Assembly: GCA_964250225.1 (NCBI GenBank)
Contig: CAXUEY010000011.1
Location: 1-64,000 of the forward strand
Origin: Paraktedonobacter sp964250225
Lineage (GTDB): Bacteria > Chloroflexota > Ktedonobacteria > Ktedonobacterales > Ktedonobacteraceae
Reading direction: 5' to 3'
DNA: 64,000 nucleotides
The stretch's first letter is position 1; every line of letters begins with the position of its first letter. Below are positions 8,794 through 17,906 of this stretch, piece after piece. The notes under the pieces were generated by a model, which was not told the origin of the DNA, did no database searches, and was given only the letters and a program-made list of their open reading frames with translations. A program made the translations under genes and the position numbers.

Positions 8794-10902
8794 ATGCCAC
8801 ATATCGAACTCTTTCCGCAAGAGAAAACTATTGGTATTTTTCGTGGCTTTCGCGACGGTGGTTTAGAATTTCACGCGGACCTCGTGCTGCCCTATCGTAC
8901 CGAATTTCAGCGTATTCCTATGCATGGGCAATTTCTGTTGGTGCGCCTTGAAACAGCCGACGAAGCGGTCTTAGGGAGAATCGCCTCGTTCTCATCCGAA
9001 GGGAAATTGTCCTCTGGCTATGGTGAAGAGTTCAATTTACGGGCTTTACGCGAAAATAGAGAGATCCCGGACGATTTACGCTCCGATTATCTGAAATATC
9101 GCGTCAATATTCGCGTGCTGGGAGTGTTGCGCCATACGCGCGGTTCGATCACCTTTGTCGCCTCGCATCGCCGCCTGCCGCATGTGGGAAGTCCCGTGGC
9201 CTTTCCATCCGACCAGGTGCTGCAGGAAATCGCTGGACACAACCTTGCAGGCGCGCCGATTGGTCATTTTGCCCTGGGAGAATTCATTTATTCGCATGGT
9301 GAAAACAACCCTCATACAGCGGATTGGATGCGTATCGTCTCCCCTGAAGTGCTGGTGAAATTTCCAGTGGAGAGCCTGGTGGCGCGCCGTTCGTTTATTT
9401 TTGCGCGAGCGGGTTTTGGCAAATCCAACTTAAACAAGCTCCTCTTCAGCAAACTCTACGAAGAAACGCCGACGACCACCAAACGCGCGGGCAGGAAAGT
9501 CCCCGTGGGGACCATCATCTTTGACCCCGATGGCGAATATTTCTGGCCCGACGATAAAGGTCGCCCTGGCCTCTGTGACGTCCCCGCCTTGCAGGACAAA
9601 ATTGTCGTTTTCACCCCGCGCAAAGGACCAGGCGAATTTTACAGCTCGTTTATCGCAGGAGGCATCAAATTGGATATCAGGCGCTTGAGTCCTGCGGATG
9701 TGATAAGTATTGCCCTCAATCAAGAACGCCAGGAGCAGCAAAATGTGCGCAAGTTGAAGGGCTTGAATCAGAGGAACTGGGAACGATTGGTTGACCTGAT
9801 CGAGCAGGGTAAGAATCAGACTCCACTCGATGACATTACCGCGCTTCTCGGTCTGGAAAGCAAGCAGGAGGTTGAGGCGCTGGCCGCCAGAGGTAATATG
9901 ACCAGCATTGTCCAGATGCTCCACGACAAAAGTAGCCAGTTTCTGGACATGCTGATCTACGCGCTGAAAGAGGGAAAGCTTTGTATTGTCGATATTTCCC
10001 AGATGCGCGGGCAGCAGGGTTTGATCCTCTCAGGGCTGATCCTGCGCCGCATCTTTGACCACAACCAGCAACAATTTACCGCCGCGATTCCTGAGACCAT
10101 CCCCACGCTGGCCGTGATTGAAGAGGCGCAATCGGTGCTCAACGAAAGAGCCACCGCCTCTGAACCTTATATCGCGTGGGTCAAAGAGGGCCGCAAATAC
10201 GATCTGGGGGCCTTGCTCATCACGCAACAACCGGGCAGTATTCCGCACGATATCCTGAGCCAGGGTGATAACTGGTTTATCTTCCACCTGCTCTCCACCG
10301 TTGACCTGACCAATGTTCAGCGTGCCAATGCCCATTTTAGCGCCGATATTCTCAGCGTGCTGCTCAACGAACCTATTCCCGGTCAGGGCGTCTTCTGGAG
10401 TTCCGTCGGCGGCAAACCCTATCCAGTCTCCCTGCGCGTTTTATCCTTCGAAGACATCTACGCTCCACTCGACCCTTGCTACGAGAAAGCCGCAGTCGAG
10501 ACGTTTGCCCAGGTGCTCAAAGATAAATTTGCCCTGGCTCATCAGCTCAACTATATCGACGCCGGGGAGCTGCCCCGCGAAGATGAACTCATCCATCAAG
10601 AGGGCATGGATCAGGTTGATATTCTGGCCTTACACAAACGCAACGCGATAGAGGCGCTAAGGAATAATCATGACATCATGGAACGACTTCACGGATATGG
10701 TGCCACCTGGGGTCGCATTACCCATACGTTGGAAGATGCTCTTCCTGCAACACTCGAAAATAGGAATAACTTTGCATATAATTTTGTGCGTGAAGCGCTT
10801 GAACACATTTTTGGTGAAGAAAACGAGGGTTGGTATTCTTATAAACAGCCTGGGAATAACGCCAAACCGATCACTTATATAAAAGCTGGAAAGAAGGTTT
10901 GA
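8794..10902 (+). CDS. herA: HerA-type hexameric ATPase / DNA translocase
   Basis: A 702-residue HerA/FtsK-superfamily protein. An N-terminal HAS-barrel region (about 1-150) precedes the RecA-like core with Walker A RAGFGKSNLNKLL near residue 206 and Walker B LAVIEEAQSVL near 440; GALLITQQPGSIPHDILSQ is the sensor region. The C-terminal about 110 residues extend beyond the common core and end in a basic YIKAGKKV tail. HerA hexamers stimulate NurA degradation of DNA ends; in archaea the pair works with Mre11-Rad50, which is not encoded here. It shares an operon with nurA. Confidence 0.9.
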   Translation: MPHIELFPQEKTIGIFRGFRDGGLEFHADLVLPYRTEFQRIPMHGQFLLVRLETADEAVLGRIASFSSEGKLSSGYGEEFNLRALRENREIPDDLRSDYLKYRVNIRVLGVLRHTRGSITFVASHRRLPHVGSPVAFPSDQVLQEIAGHNLAGAPIGHFALGEFIYSHGENNPHTADWMRIVSPEVLVKFPVESLVARRSFIFARAGFGKSNLNKLLFSKLYEETPTTTKRAGRKVPVGTIIFDPDGEYFWPDDKGRPGLCDVPALQDKIVVFTPRKGPGEFYSSFIAGGIKLDIRRLSPADVISIALNQERQEQQNVRKLKGLNQRNWERLVDLIEQGKNQTPLDDITALLGLESKQEVEALAARGNMTSIVQMLHDKSSQFLDMLIYALKEGKLCIVDISQMRGQQGLILSGLILRRIFDHNQQQFTAAIPETIPTLAVIEEAQSVLNERATASEPYIAWVKEGRKYDLGALLITQQPGSIPHDILSQGDNWFIFHLLSTVDLTNVQRANAHFSADILSVLLNEPIPGQGVFWSSVGGKPYPVSLRVLSFEDIYAPLDPCYEKAAVETFAQVLKDKFALAHQLNYIDAGELPREDELIHQEGMDQVDILALHKRNAIEALRNNHDIMERLHGYGATWGRITHTLEDALPATLENRNNFAYNFVREALEHIFGEENEGWYSYKQPGNNAKPITYIKAGKKV

Positions 10903-11049
10903 ACACAGCCACTCTCCATGCTTCCTTGACGCCCCTTCTCATCCGGTGCTATTCTGCAAGGGAGGCAGGGCGCGCTGAGGCGCCCCGCGTGGAGTACACA
11001 CCAGCCATTGCTCCAGGGCGACGCAGCTATTTAGATGGATGGGGAAACA

Positions 11050-11106
11050 ATGCGGGTAGATGATGCAGCGTCCCCGGCAGTCGAGGAGGAACAGACAATT
11101 TCATGA
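11050..11106 (+). CDS. Possible 18-codon leader ORF overlapping the carboxylase gene
   Basis: An ATG at 11050, preceded by GGGGAAACA, opens 18 codons that end in a TGA overlapping the ATG of the next gene (ATGA at 11103-11106). The downstream gene's own ribosome site (GAGGAGGAA) lies inside it. This could couple translation or be chance; the peptide is acidic, with no known match. Confidence 0.25.
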   Translation: MRVDDAASPAVEEEQTIS

Positions 11107-12710
11107 GCACACTAGAATCCCGTGTAGATCGCCAGGATGCTGACTATCAGGCGAATTACGCGTATTTTCAAGAACTGCTGGCACAGTTGCGCGCGAATAT
11201 TGCGCAGGTGCAGCAGGGTGGTGGAGCTGCGGCTATCGCCAAACACCGCAAACGCGACAAGCTGCTGGCCCGCGAACGCATCCAGCTTTTATGCGATCCC
11301 GATACGCCATTTCTGGAACTCAGTCCCCTGGCTGCCTGGGAGATGTACGAGAACGATGCACCTTCAGCGGGTATCGTGACGGGCATCGGCGTGGTTGAAG
11401 GCCAGGAGTGCATCATCGTGGCCAACGACGCGACGGTCAAGGGCGGCACGTACTACCCGATGACGGTGAAGAAGCATTTGCGCGCCCAGGAGATTGCCGA
11501 GCAGAACCATCTGCCGTGCATTTATCTGGTCGATTCCGGCGGGGCATTTCTACCCTTGCAGGCCGATGTCTTCCCGGACCGCGAGCACTTTGGGCGCATT
11601 TTCTATAACCAGGCGCGTATGTCCAGCCAGCACATTCCACAGATCGCGGCGGTGATGGGGTCGTGTACGGCGGGTGGCGCGTATGTGCCGGCGATGAGCG
11701 ACGAGACGGTGATTGTGCGCGGCAACGGCACGATTTTCCTGGGTGGGCCACCGCTGGTCAAGGCGGCGACGGGCGAAGAGGTCACTGCGGAAGAACTGGG
11801 CGGGGCCGATGTGCATTGCCGCACGTCGGGCGTGACCGACCACTACGCCCTGAACGACGAGCACGCCCTGGCCATCTGCCGCGAGATTGTGACCAACCTC
11901 AACCGGCGCAAGTATGTCCCCTGGGAAATCAGCGAGCCGCAGCCGCCGCTGTACGATCCCAGCGAGTTGTACGGGATTGTGCCGCGTGACGGGCGTAAGA
12001 GCTACGATGTGCGCGAGGTCATTGCGCGTTTAGTCGATGGCAGCAAGTTCCACGAATTCAAGGCGCTGTACGGCACGACGCTCGTGTGCGGCTTTGCACG
12101 GTTAATGGGCTACCCAGTGGGTATTATCGCCAATAACGGCATTCTCTTTTCGGAAAGCGCGCTCAAGGCCACGCACTTTATCGAACTCTGCGCGCAACGC
12201 CAGACGCCGCTGATCTTCCTGCAAAACATTACGGGCTTCATGGTCGGTAAGCAGTATGAGAACGGCGGCATTGCGAAGGACGGAGCCAAGCTGGTAATGG
12301 CGGTGGCCAACGCGCCGGTGCCGCGCTTCACGGTGATTCTCGGCGGCTCGTTTGGCGCGGGCAACTATGGGATGTGCGGACGCGCCTACTCTCCGCGCCA
12401 GCTCTGGATGTGGCCCAACGCGCGTATCTCGGTCATGGGCGGCGAACAGGCTGCCAGCGTCCTGGCCACGGTGCGTCAGGAAGGTCTGGCCGCGAAGGGC
12501 AAACACATGACGCCGCAAGAAGAGGCCGAGTTTAAACGTCCCACCCTGGAGAAGTACGAGCAAGAGGGCAATCCCTACTATAGCACGGCGCGTTTGTGGG
12601 ACGATGGGATTATCGACCCCCGCGACACGCGCACCGTCCTGGCCCTGGGCATCGCGGCCTCGCTCAACGCACCGATGCCTGAGACACCGTTTGGCGTGTT
12701 TAGAATGTGA
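11103..12710 (+). CDS. mccB: Acyl-CoA carboxylase carboxyltransferase (methylcrotonyl-CoA carboxylase beta-like)
   Basis: A 535-residue biotin-dependent carboxyltransferase that moves CO2 from carboxybiotin to an acyl-CoA. Length and motifs match the methylcrotonyl-CoA/geranyl-CoA beta subunits: GGTYYPMTVKKHLRAQEIA, the oxyanion segment MGSCTAGGAYVPAMSDE, and SFGAGNYGMCGRAYSPR in the second crotonase-fold half. It is the first gene of a hydratase and biotin-carboxylase cluster, which fits leucine/isovalerate breakdown. Propionyl-CoA specificity is less likely because those beta subunits lack the YYPMTVKKHLRAQ pattern. GAGGAGGAA gives a strong ribosome site. Confidence 0.85.
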   Translation: MSTLESRVDRQDADYQANYAYFQELLAQLRANIAQVQQGGGAAAIAKHRKRDKLLARERIQLLCDPDTPFLELSPLAAWEMYENDAPSAGIVTGIGVVEGQECIIVANDATVKGGTYYPMTVKKHLRAQEIAEQNHLPCIYLVDSGGAFLPLQADVFPDREHFGRIFYNQARMSSQHIPQIAAVMGSCTAGGAYVPAMSDETVIVRGNGTIFLGGPPLVKAATGEEVTAEELGGADVHCRTSGVTDHYALNDEHALAICREIVTNLNRRKYVPWEISEPQPPLYDPSELYGIVPRDGRKSYDVREVIARLVDGSKFHEFKALYGTTLVCGFARLMGYPVGIIANNGILFSESALKATHFIELCAQRQTPLIFLQNITGFMVGKQYENGGIAKDGAKLVMAVANAPVPRFTVILGGSFGAGNYGMCGRAYSPRQLWMWPNARISVMGGEQAASVLATVRQEGLAAKGKHMTPQEEAEFKRPTLEKYEQEGNPYYSTARLWDDGIIDPRDTRTVLALGIAASLNAPMPETPFGVFRM

Positions 12711-12768
12711 TTTCCGGGTTGTTTTCCCTGAAAAAAGCGCAGTAAGCGCAAAAGGAAAGAGCAAGCAT

Positions 12769-13572
12769 ATGCCAACATACGAGACCGTTCTGGTCGCATA
12801 CAGCCATAATCAGCGCATCGCCACCGTGACCATGAACCGGGGCGAGGTGCATAACGCCTTCAATAGCCAGCTCGTCAACGATCTCAAACTGGCTTTCAGC
12901 ACGCTGAACAAGGATGAGAACCTGAGCGCGGTGGTGTTGACCGGCGCGGGCAAGTCGTTTAGCGCGGGAGCCGACCTGAATATGATGCAGGCTGCGGCCC
13001 AGTATAGCACGGAAGACAATCAGCAGGAGGCGCGCCAGATGGGTGGCCTCTTCGACCTGGTGAACAACTGCCACGTGCCGATTGTGGCGCGGGTGAATGG
13101 CACGGCGATGGGCGGCGGCCTGGGCCTGATCGCCGCCTGTGATATCGTCATCGCCGCCGAGACTGCGCGCCTGTCCTTTAGCGAAGTCAAACTGGGAATC
13201 GCGCCAGCGGTCATCTCGCCCGTGGTAATCAGCAAGGTCGGCTCGTCCTGGGCGCGACGACTTTTCATCACCGGAGAACGCTTCACGCCAGCCCTGGCCC
13301 GCGAGATCGGCCTGGTCCACACGGTTGTACCCCTGGCTGAACTCGACGCGACGGTGGAAAATGTGGTGCAGGAACTTCTGAGCAGCGCGCCCAGAGCCAT
13401 GCGCGCCTGCAAAACCCTGGCGAAGACCGTCGGGCAGATGGCACCCATTGAAGCGCGCAACTTCACGGCTGAGACGATTGCACGGCTACGGGTAAGTGAC
13501 GAAGGGCAGGAGGGTCTGAAGGCCTTTCTGGAGAAACGCAAACCGAGCTGGGTGCCGGTAAAAGAAGAGTAA
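12769..13572 (+). CDS. Enoyl-CoA hydratase/isomerase family, probable methylglutaconyl-CoA hydratase
   Basis: A 267-residue crotonase-fold enzyme. The CoA-binding/oxyanion element is AGKSFSAGADLNMMQ (about 62-76), and GTAMGGGLGLIAACDIVIA with SFSEVKLGIAPAVISP (about 117-150) supplies the second oxyanion glycine and the active-site region. The APAVISP form and its place between the two carboxylase subunits suggest hydration of 3-methylglutaconyl-CoA, the product of methylcrotonyl-CoA carboxylase. ATG 12769 has AAAGGAAAG upstream. No HMG-CoA lyase or isovaleryl-CoA dehydrogenase gene is present in the window. Confidence 0.8.
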   Translation: MPTYETVLVAYSHNQRIATVTMNRGEVHNAFNSQLVNDLKLAFSTLNKDENLSAVVLTGAGKSFSAGADLNMMQAAAQYSTEDNQQEARQMGGLFDLVNNCHVPIVARVNGTAMGGGLGLIAACDIVIAAETARLSFSEVKLGIAPAVISPVVISKVGSSWARRLFITGERFTPALAREIGLVHTVVPLAELDATVENVVQELLSSAPRAMRACKTLAKTVGQMAPIEARNFTAETIARLRVSDEGQEGLKAFLEKRKPSWVPVKEE

Positions 13573-13585
13573 ATAGAGACGGTAT

Positions 13586-15592
13586 ATGTTTAAAAAAATT
13601 CTGATTGCCAATCGCGGCGAGATTGCCGCGCGCATCATGGCGACCTGCCGCGAGATGGGCATCGCGACGGTTGCAGTGTATTCGGAGGCGGACCGCGCGG
13701 CCCGGCACGTGCGCGAGGCCGACGAGTCCTACGCCATCGGTGCCGCGCCCGCAACCGAAAGCTATTTGCGCGGGGAGAAAATCATTGAGGTAGCCCGGCA
13801 GAGCGGCGCGGAGGCCATCCATCCAGGCTATGGTTTCCTTTCAGAGAACGCGGACTTTGTTGAGGCATGCGAGGCAGCGGGTCTGGTTTTTATCGGTCCA
13901 CCTGCCGCGGCCATGCGCCTGATGGGTCTGAAGATCGCGGCCAAACGCCTGGCTCAATCGGTCCAAGCGCCGACGATCCCCGGCTATAACGGCGATGAAC
14001 AGGATGACAAGACTTTGCTGCACGAGGCGCGCAAGATTGGTTTCCCGCTGCTCATCAAGGCTTCGGCTGGCGGCGGCGGCAAGGGCATGCGCGAGGCCCA
14101 TAGCGAGGATGCCTTTCTGGGAGAACTGGCTGGCGCGAGGCGCGAGGCCCTGGCATCCTTTGGTGACGCCACGGTTCTGCTGGAACAACTGCTGGTGCGT
14201 CCTCGCCACGTGGAGATCCAGGTGCTTGGCGACACACATGGCAACCTGATCCACCTGGGCGAGCGCGAATGCTCGATCCAGCGCCGTCACCAGAAGATCA
14301 TCGAGGAAAGTCCCTCGGTGGCGCTCACCCCCGAACTGCGCGCTGAAATGGGCGCGGCAGCGGTACGCATCGCAAAAGCGGCGGGTTATGTCAACGCGGG
14401 CACGATGGAATTTATGCTCGATGCCAACAAACGCTTCTATTTCCTGGAGATGAATACGCGCCTGCAAGTGGAGCATCCCGTCACCGAGTTCGTCACCGGG
14501 CTGGACCTGGTGCGCCACCAACTGCTGATCGCAGCCGGGGAGCCGCTCGCACTCAAACAGGAGCAGATTGGCCCGCGTGGGCACGCCATCGAGGTGCGTC
14601 TCTACGCCGAAGATCCAGAGCAGAGCTTCCTGCCCTCGACAGGGACCATCACGCAATTCAGCACGCCAACTGGCCCCGGTATCCGCGTCGATAGCGGCAT
14701 CGCCACCGGCGACGAGATCAGCCAGTACTATGACCCGATGATCGCCAAGCTGATCGCGTCCGGTGAGAGTCGCGCCGCGACCATTGAGCGTCTGCAAACC
14801 ATGCTGGCCCAAACCGTCGTCTTTGGTGTGACAACCAATCTCGCGCTTCTGCAAGCCATCGCCGCGCATCCCGCCTTTCGCGAAGGCAAAACCTTCACCA
14901 GCTTTCTAGAGGAGCATCAACTGCTGGAACCTGCCGAGACGGGCGTTGCTGCTGAAGATCTCCATGACGCGTTATGCGCGGCGGCCCTGCTCGACCTTAC
15001 CGAGCTACACAAATCAGATGGTCAGGAGCGCCCCTCCAACCCCTGGCGCGTGCTGGGACCGTGGCGCACCATTGGCGAGGCGCGACGGGTCAGCTACGAC
15101 CATCGGGAGCAGCGCCACCACGTCGCCATCGCCCCGCAGCCTGGGCAGACCGATGTCTGGCAGGTGCGCGTCGATGAGCAGCCCGCGGAGACCCTGGCCT
15201 ACACACGCGGCCTGGACAATCTCATCCTGCTCAAACGTGACCACGAGCAGATGCATCTCTCTGTGCAGCGTCAGGAGGGCGTGACACTGGTCCATGTGCG
15301 CGGGCAGATCGTGAAACTGGTGCGTCAGCAAGCGCCGAGCGTAGATGACGCCGAGCGCGCTGGATCTGGCGGGCAGGCGCAAAAAGCCCTGACCGCGCCG
15401 ATGTCCGGCACCATCGTCAAAGTGCAGGTGCAGGACGGTCAGGAGGTCGAGCAGCGCCAGGTGCTGGTCATCTTGACGGCTATGAAGATGGAGCACACCA
15501 TCGCCGCCCCTCACGCAGGCAAAATCAAACGCGTCCATTACCATGAGGGAGATGTGGTCAAAGGCGGCGCGGTACTGGTTGAGATGGAATAA
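13586..15592 (+). CDS. mccA: Biotin carboxylase/biotin carrier subunit of acyl-CoA carboxylase
   Basis: A 668-residue alpha subunit. The N-terminal biotin carboxylase begins at FKKILIANRGEIAARI and has the ATP-grasp glycine loop KASAGGGGKGMR (about 150-161) and the catalytic EMNTRLQVEHPVTE (about 286-299). A linker (about 450-590) is followed by the biotinyl domain, with the biotinylated Lys in LTAMKMEHT near residue 635. It makes carboxybiotin from bicarbonate and ATP for the carboxyltransferase two genes upstream. It starts 13 bases after the hydratase stop. Confidence 0.9.
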   Translation: MFKKILIANRGEIAARIMATCREMGIATVAVYSEADRAARHVREADESYAIGAAPATESYLRGEKIIEVARQSGAEAIHPGYGFLSENADFVEACEAAGLVFIGPPAAAMRLMGLKIAAKRLAQSVQAPTIPGYNGDEQDDKTLLHEARKIGFPLLIKASAGGGGKGMREAHSEDAFLGELAGARREALASFGDATVLLEQLLVRPRHVEIQVLGDTHGNLIHLGERECSIQRRHQKIIEESPSVALTPELRAEMGAAAVRIAKAAGYVNAGTMEFMLDANKRFYFLEMNTRLQVEHPVTEFVTGLDLVRHQLLIAAGEPLALKQEQIGPRGHAIEVRLYAEDPEQSFLPSTGTITQFSTPTGPGIRVDSGIATGDEISQYYDPMIAKLIASGESRAATIERLQTMLAQTVVFGVTTNLALLQAIAAHPAFREGKTFTSFLEEHQLLEPAETGVAAEDLHDALCAAALLDLTELHKSDGQERPSNPWRVLGPWRTIGEARRVSYDHREQRHHVAIAPQPGQTDVWQVRVDEQPAETLAYTRGLDNLILLKRDHEQMHLSVQRQEGVTLVHVRGQIVKLVRQQAPSVDDAERAGSGGQAQKALTAPMSGTIVKVQVQDGQEVEQRQVLVILTAMKMEHTIAAPHAGKIKRVHYHEGDVVKGGAVLVEME

Positions 15593-15695
15593 CCACGCGC
15601 AGGGCGGACACGCGCGTGGAGGGCATGAACGGGGCCCGCCCTGGAGGTGGGGCAGCAGTATCTTTTATTTCATAAGCGAAAGGAAGAGCATAACA

Positions 15696-16607
15696 ATGCA
15701 AGTTGGTTTTATCGGGATTGGAGTTATGGGGCGTCCGATGGCGCTCAACCTGCTCAAAGCGGGACATCATGTCACGATTTTTGCGCGTCACCCGGAGAAA
15801 GCGGAGGTGCAGGAGGTTTTGCAGGCGGGAGCAAAGCAGGCGCCCTCGCCGCGTGCTGTAGCGATGGTCTCGGAGATGGTTATCACGATGCTGCCCAATT
15901 CGCCGGAGGTTGAGGAGGTTGTGACGGGTGAACAGGGCATCCTCGCGGGCGCGCGCAAGGGGCTGATTCTCGTCGATATGAGTACCATCGCTCCGGCCAC
16001 GAGTCGCGCATTGGGCGAGGCAGCGGTGGCGCGGGGCGTGCATTTGCTGGATGCCCCGGTCAGCGGCGGATCACAGGGCGCGGTCAACGGCACCCTGACC
16101 ATCATGGTGGGGGGTGCGCAAGAGGTTTTCGAGCAGGCGCGTCCTGTGCTGGAGGCGATGGGGAAGAAGGAGAATATTTTCTACGTGGGCGAGCAGGGAA
16201 CGGGCGACGTCGTCAAGCTCGTCAACAATATTCTGGTCGGTGCGATTGCTGCCGCGATTGCCGAGTCTTTTGTGCTGGGTGTGAAAAACGGGGTCGATGT
16301 AGAGGCAATGGCGAAAATCATCGGGGTCAGCGCCGGGGCCAGTTGGCAACTCGCCAACCAGTTCCCTCTGCGCGCCTTCANNNNNNNNNNCAATGGCAGC
16401 TTCCAGCCGGGCTTTATGACCGATCTGTTGCACAAAGACCTGGGCCTGGCGCTGGACCTGGCGGCGGAGAACACGACGGTTGTGCCGATGACCGCCCTGG
16501 CGCGCCAGTTGTACGAGATGGCTCGCGCCGCTGGCTATGGTCGCCAGGACTACACCTCACTGCTCAAAGTGCTGGAACAGATGGCTGGCGTGGAGGTGCG
16601 TAGTTAA
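15696..16607 (+). CDS. 3-hydroxyisobutyrate dehydrogenase family oxidoreductase (contains assembly gap)
   Basis: About 303 residues, with ten N at 16381-16390. It shows the beta-hydroxyacid dehydrogenase signature: Rossmann VGFIGIGVMGRPMALNLLKAG at the start, DAPVSGGSQGAVNGTL (about 120-135), and the catalytic Lys in GDVVKLVNNIL (about 172). The frame is the same on both sides of the gap and the length fits the family, so the N run is close to the true size. Its place after the carboxylase cluster suggests branched-chain amino-acid breakdown, but a role in reducing semialdehydes such as tartronate semialdehyde is equally possible. AGGAAGAG precedes the start. Confidence 0.8.
   Translation: MQVGFIGIGVMGRPMALNLLKAGHHVTIFARHPEKAEVQEVLQAGAKQAPSPRAVAMVSEMVITMLPNSPEVEEVVTGEQGILAGARKGLILVDMSTIAPATSRALGEAAVARGVHLLDAPVSGGSQGAVNGTLTIMVGGAQEVFEQARPVLEAMGKKENIFYVGEQGTGDVVKLVNNILVGAIAAAIAESFVLGVKNGVDVEAMAKIIGVSAGASWQLANQFPLRAFXXXXNGSFQPGFMTDLLHKDLGLALDLAAENTTVVPMTALARQLYEMARAAGYGRQDYTSLLKVLEQMAGVEVRS
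16381..16390. other. Assembly gap (10 N)
   Basis: Ten undetermined bases sit in the coding region of the 3-hydroxyisobutyrate-dehydrogenase-like gene, between ...LRAF and NGSFQPGFM. Family spacing suggests only a few residues are missing. Confidence 1.
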
Positions 16608-16682
16608 GCCAGATTGCAAACACCATTTTCGTGTTATACTGTCGCCATAGATGATTGGTAGACTGGCGACAGGAATAAAGCT

Positions 16683-16874
16683 ATGCAACAACAAAGAAAA
16701 CCGATGGTCTGGAGATATCTGGCTGGCGTTTTCGCGGTCTTCTGGATCATTTTCGCGATCTTTTTGATCATCGCCAACATCCCCTTTATCATTGTCACCT
16801 CAGCGCTGACCGTTGTTCTGGCGATGTCAGTGGTGGTCATTGGACTTGCCTGGGCGTATCAAAAAGGCATATGA
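16683..16874 (+). CDS. Small two-helix membrane protein
   Basis: A 63-residue protein made almost entirely of two hydrophobic segments (about 12-32 and 35-57), with a basic N-terminus (MQQQRKPMVWRY) and a basic C-terminus (QKGI). AGGAAT lies upstream of the ATG, and a TTGCAA/TATACT pair with a short 15-base spacer precedes it. No family is recognised. Codon use and a clean ribosome site make it likely to be real. Confidence 0.55.
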   Translation: MQQQRKPMVWRYLAGVFAVFWIIFAIFLIIANIPFIIVTSALTVVLAMSVVVIGLAWAYQKGI

Positions 16875-16922
16875 TTTGGTTTCAGGCAGGAACGCATATC
16901 AGATAGATAATTGAAGGATAAG

Positions 16923-17831
16923 ATGATAGATGTCTGTATACTGGGCACATGTGGCATGATGCCCATGCCGGGGCGCTGGCTCTCATGTGCTCTGATACGG
17001 TGCGGCTCAAGCCTTGTTCTGGTGGATTGTGGGGAAGGCACGCAGGTGCCCTGGAAAACGTTGGGCTGGGGCTTCCGCCAGTTGGGAGCGATTTGCCTGA
17101 CGCATGTACACGCCGACCATGTGGGGGGCCTGCCGGGTGTGCTCTTCATGGTCGCGCACGCGGGGAGAACGGAGCCGCTGGATATCTACGGGCCGCCCGG
17201 TACCGCATATGTGATGGAAGGGCTGCTGCGTATCGCAGCTGGCCTGCCTTTTCCCATCACCATTCACGAAATAAAGGGCGGGACGCAGTTTATGCTGCCC
17301 GGTGAGCTGCATGCCTCCTGCTGTTCCGCGGCTCATGGCATTCCCTGCCTGGCCTACCGCATGGAGCTGAAGCGCAAACCGGTCTTTTTGCCGGAACAGG
17401 CCAGGGCGCTGGGTCTACCGGTTCAGCTCTGGTCAAAGCTGCAACATGGCGAGGCCGTTGAGCACAACGGCCTGACGTTCATCCCGGAGCAAGTACTGGG
17501 CGGGGCCAGGCGCGGCCTCTCGCTGGCCATGATTACCGATACGCGTCCCACCGCGCAATTGAGCACCTTCGTAAGTGATGTGGACCTGCTGATCTGCGAG
17601 AGCATGTACGACAACCCGGAGGATCTGCCTCAAGCGCTGGCCAACGCGCATATGCTGGCTGAGGAATCGGCTAGCATCGCGCTCAAAGCGGGCGCGCACC
17701 AGCTGGTTCTCACGCATTTTAGCCCAAAGATCACAGATACACGCGTGGCAGAGCAGGCGGCCCGGCGTGTCTTCCCCAACACGCGAGCGGCGCGAGATGG
17801 CATGGTGGTTACGCTCGCCTATCCCGACTAG
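16923..17831 (+). CDS. Metallo-beta-lactamase-fold hydrolase, ribonuclease Z-like
   Basis: A 302-residue MBL-fold protein. The zinc motif is LTHVHADHVGGLPG (about 58-71), with a short LGTCGMMPMPGR N-terminal strand and a C-terminal LTHFSPK, a combination found in tRNase Z (RNase Z) proteins that remove tRNA 3' trailers. The protein lacks an obvious long flexible arm and may act on another phosphodiester. ATG 16923 is chosen over an in-frame TTG at 16911 because the TTG overlaps the AAGGA ribosome site. Confidence 0.7.
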   Translation: MIDVCILGTCGMMPMPGRWLSCALIRCGSSLVLVDCGEGTQVPWKTLGWGFRQLGAICLTHVHADHVGGLPGVLFMVAHAGRTEPLDIYGPPGTAYVMEGLLRIAAGLPFPITIHEIKGGTQFMLPGELHASCCSAAHGIPCLAYRMELKRKPVFLPEQARALGLPVQLWSKLQHGEAVEHNGLTFIPEQVLGGARRGLSLAMITDTRPTAQLSTFVSDVDLLICESMYDNPEDLPQALANAHMLAEESASIALKAGAHQLVLTHFSPKITDTRVAEQAARRVFPNTRAARDGMVVTLAYPD

Positions 17832-17906
17832 TGGTCAGACGCGCGTACTCGCCACCCCATCCTCTTGCGTGTAGAACCAGCCCTCGCGTCCGACTCCCCT
17901 CATGCT

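Noticed and set aside
12102..12764. 220-codon minus-strand frame within mccB
   Set aside because: A shadow frame antisense to a strongly conserved carboxyltransferase; no recognisable domain.
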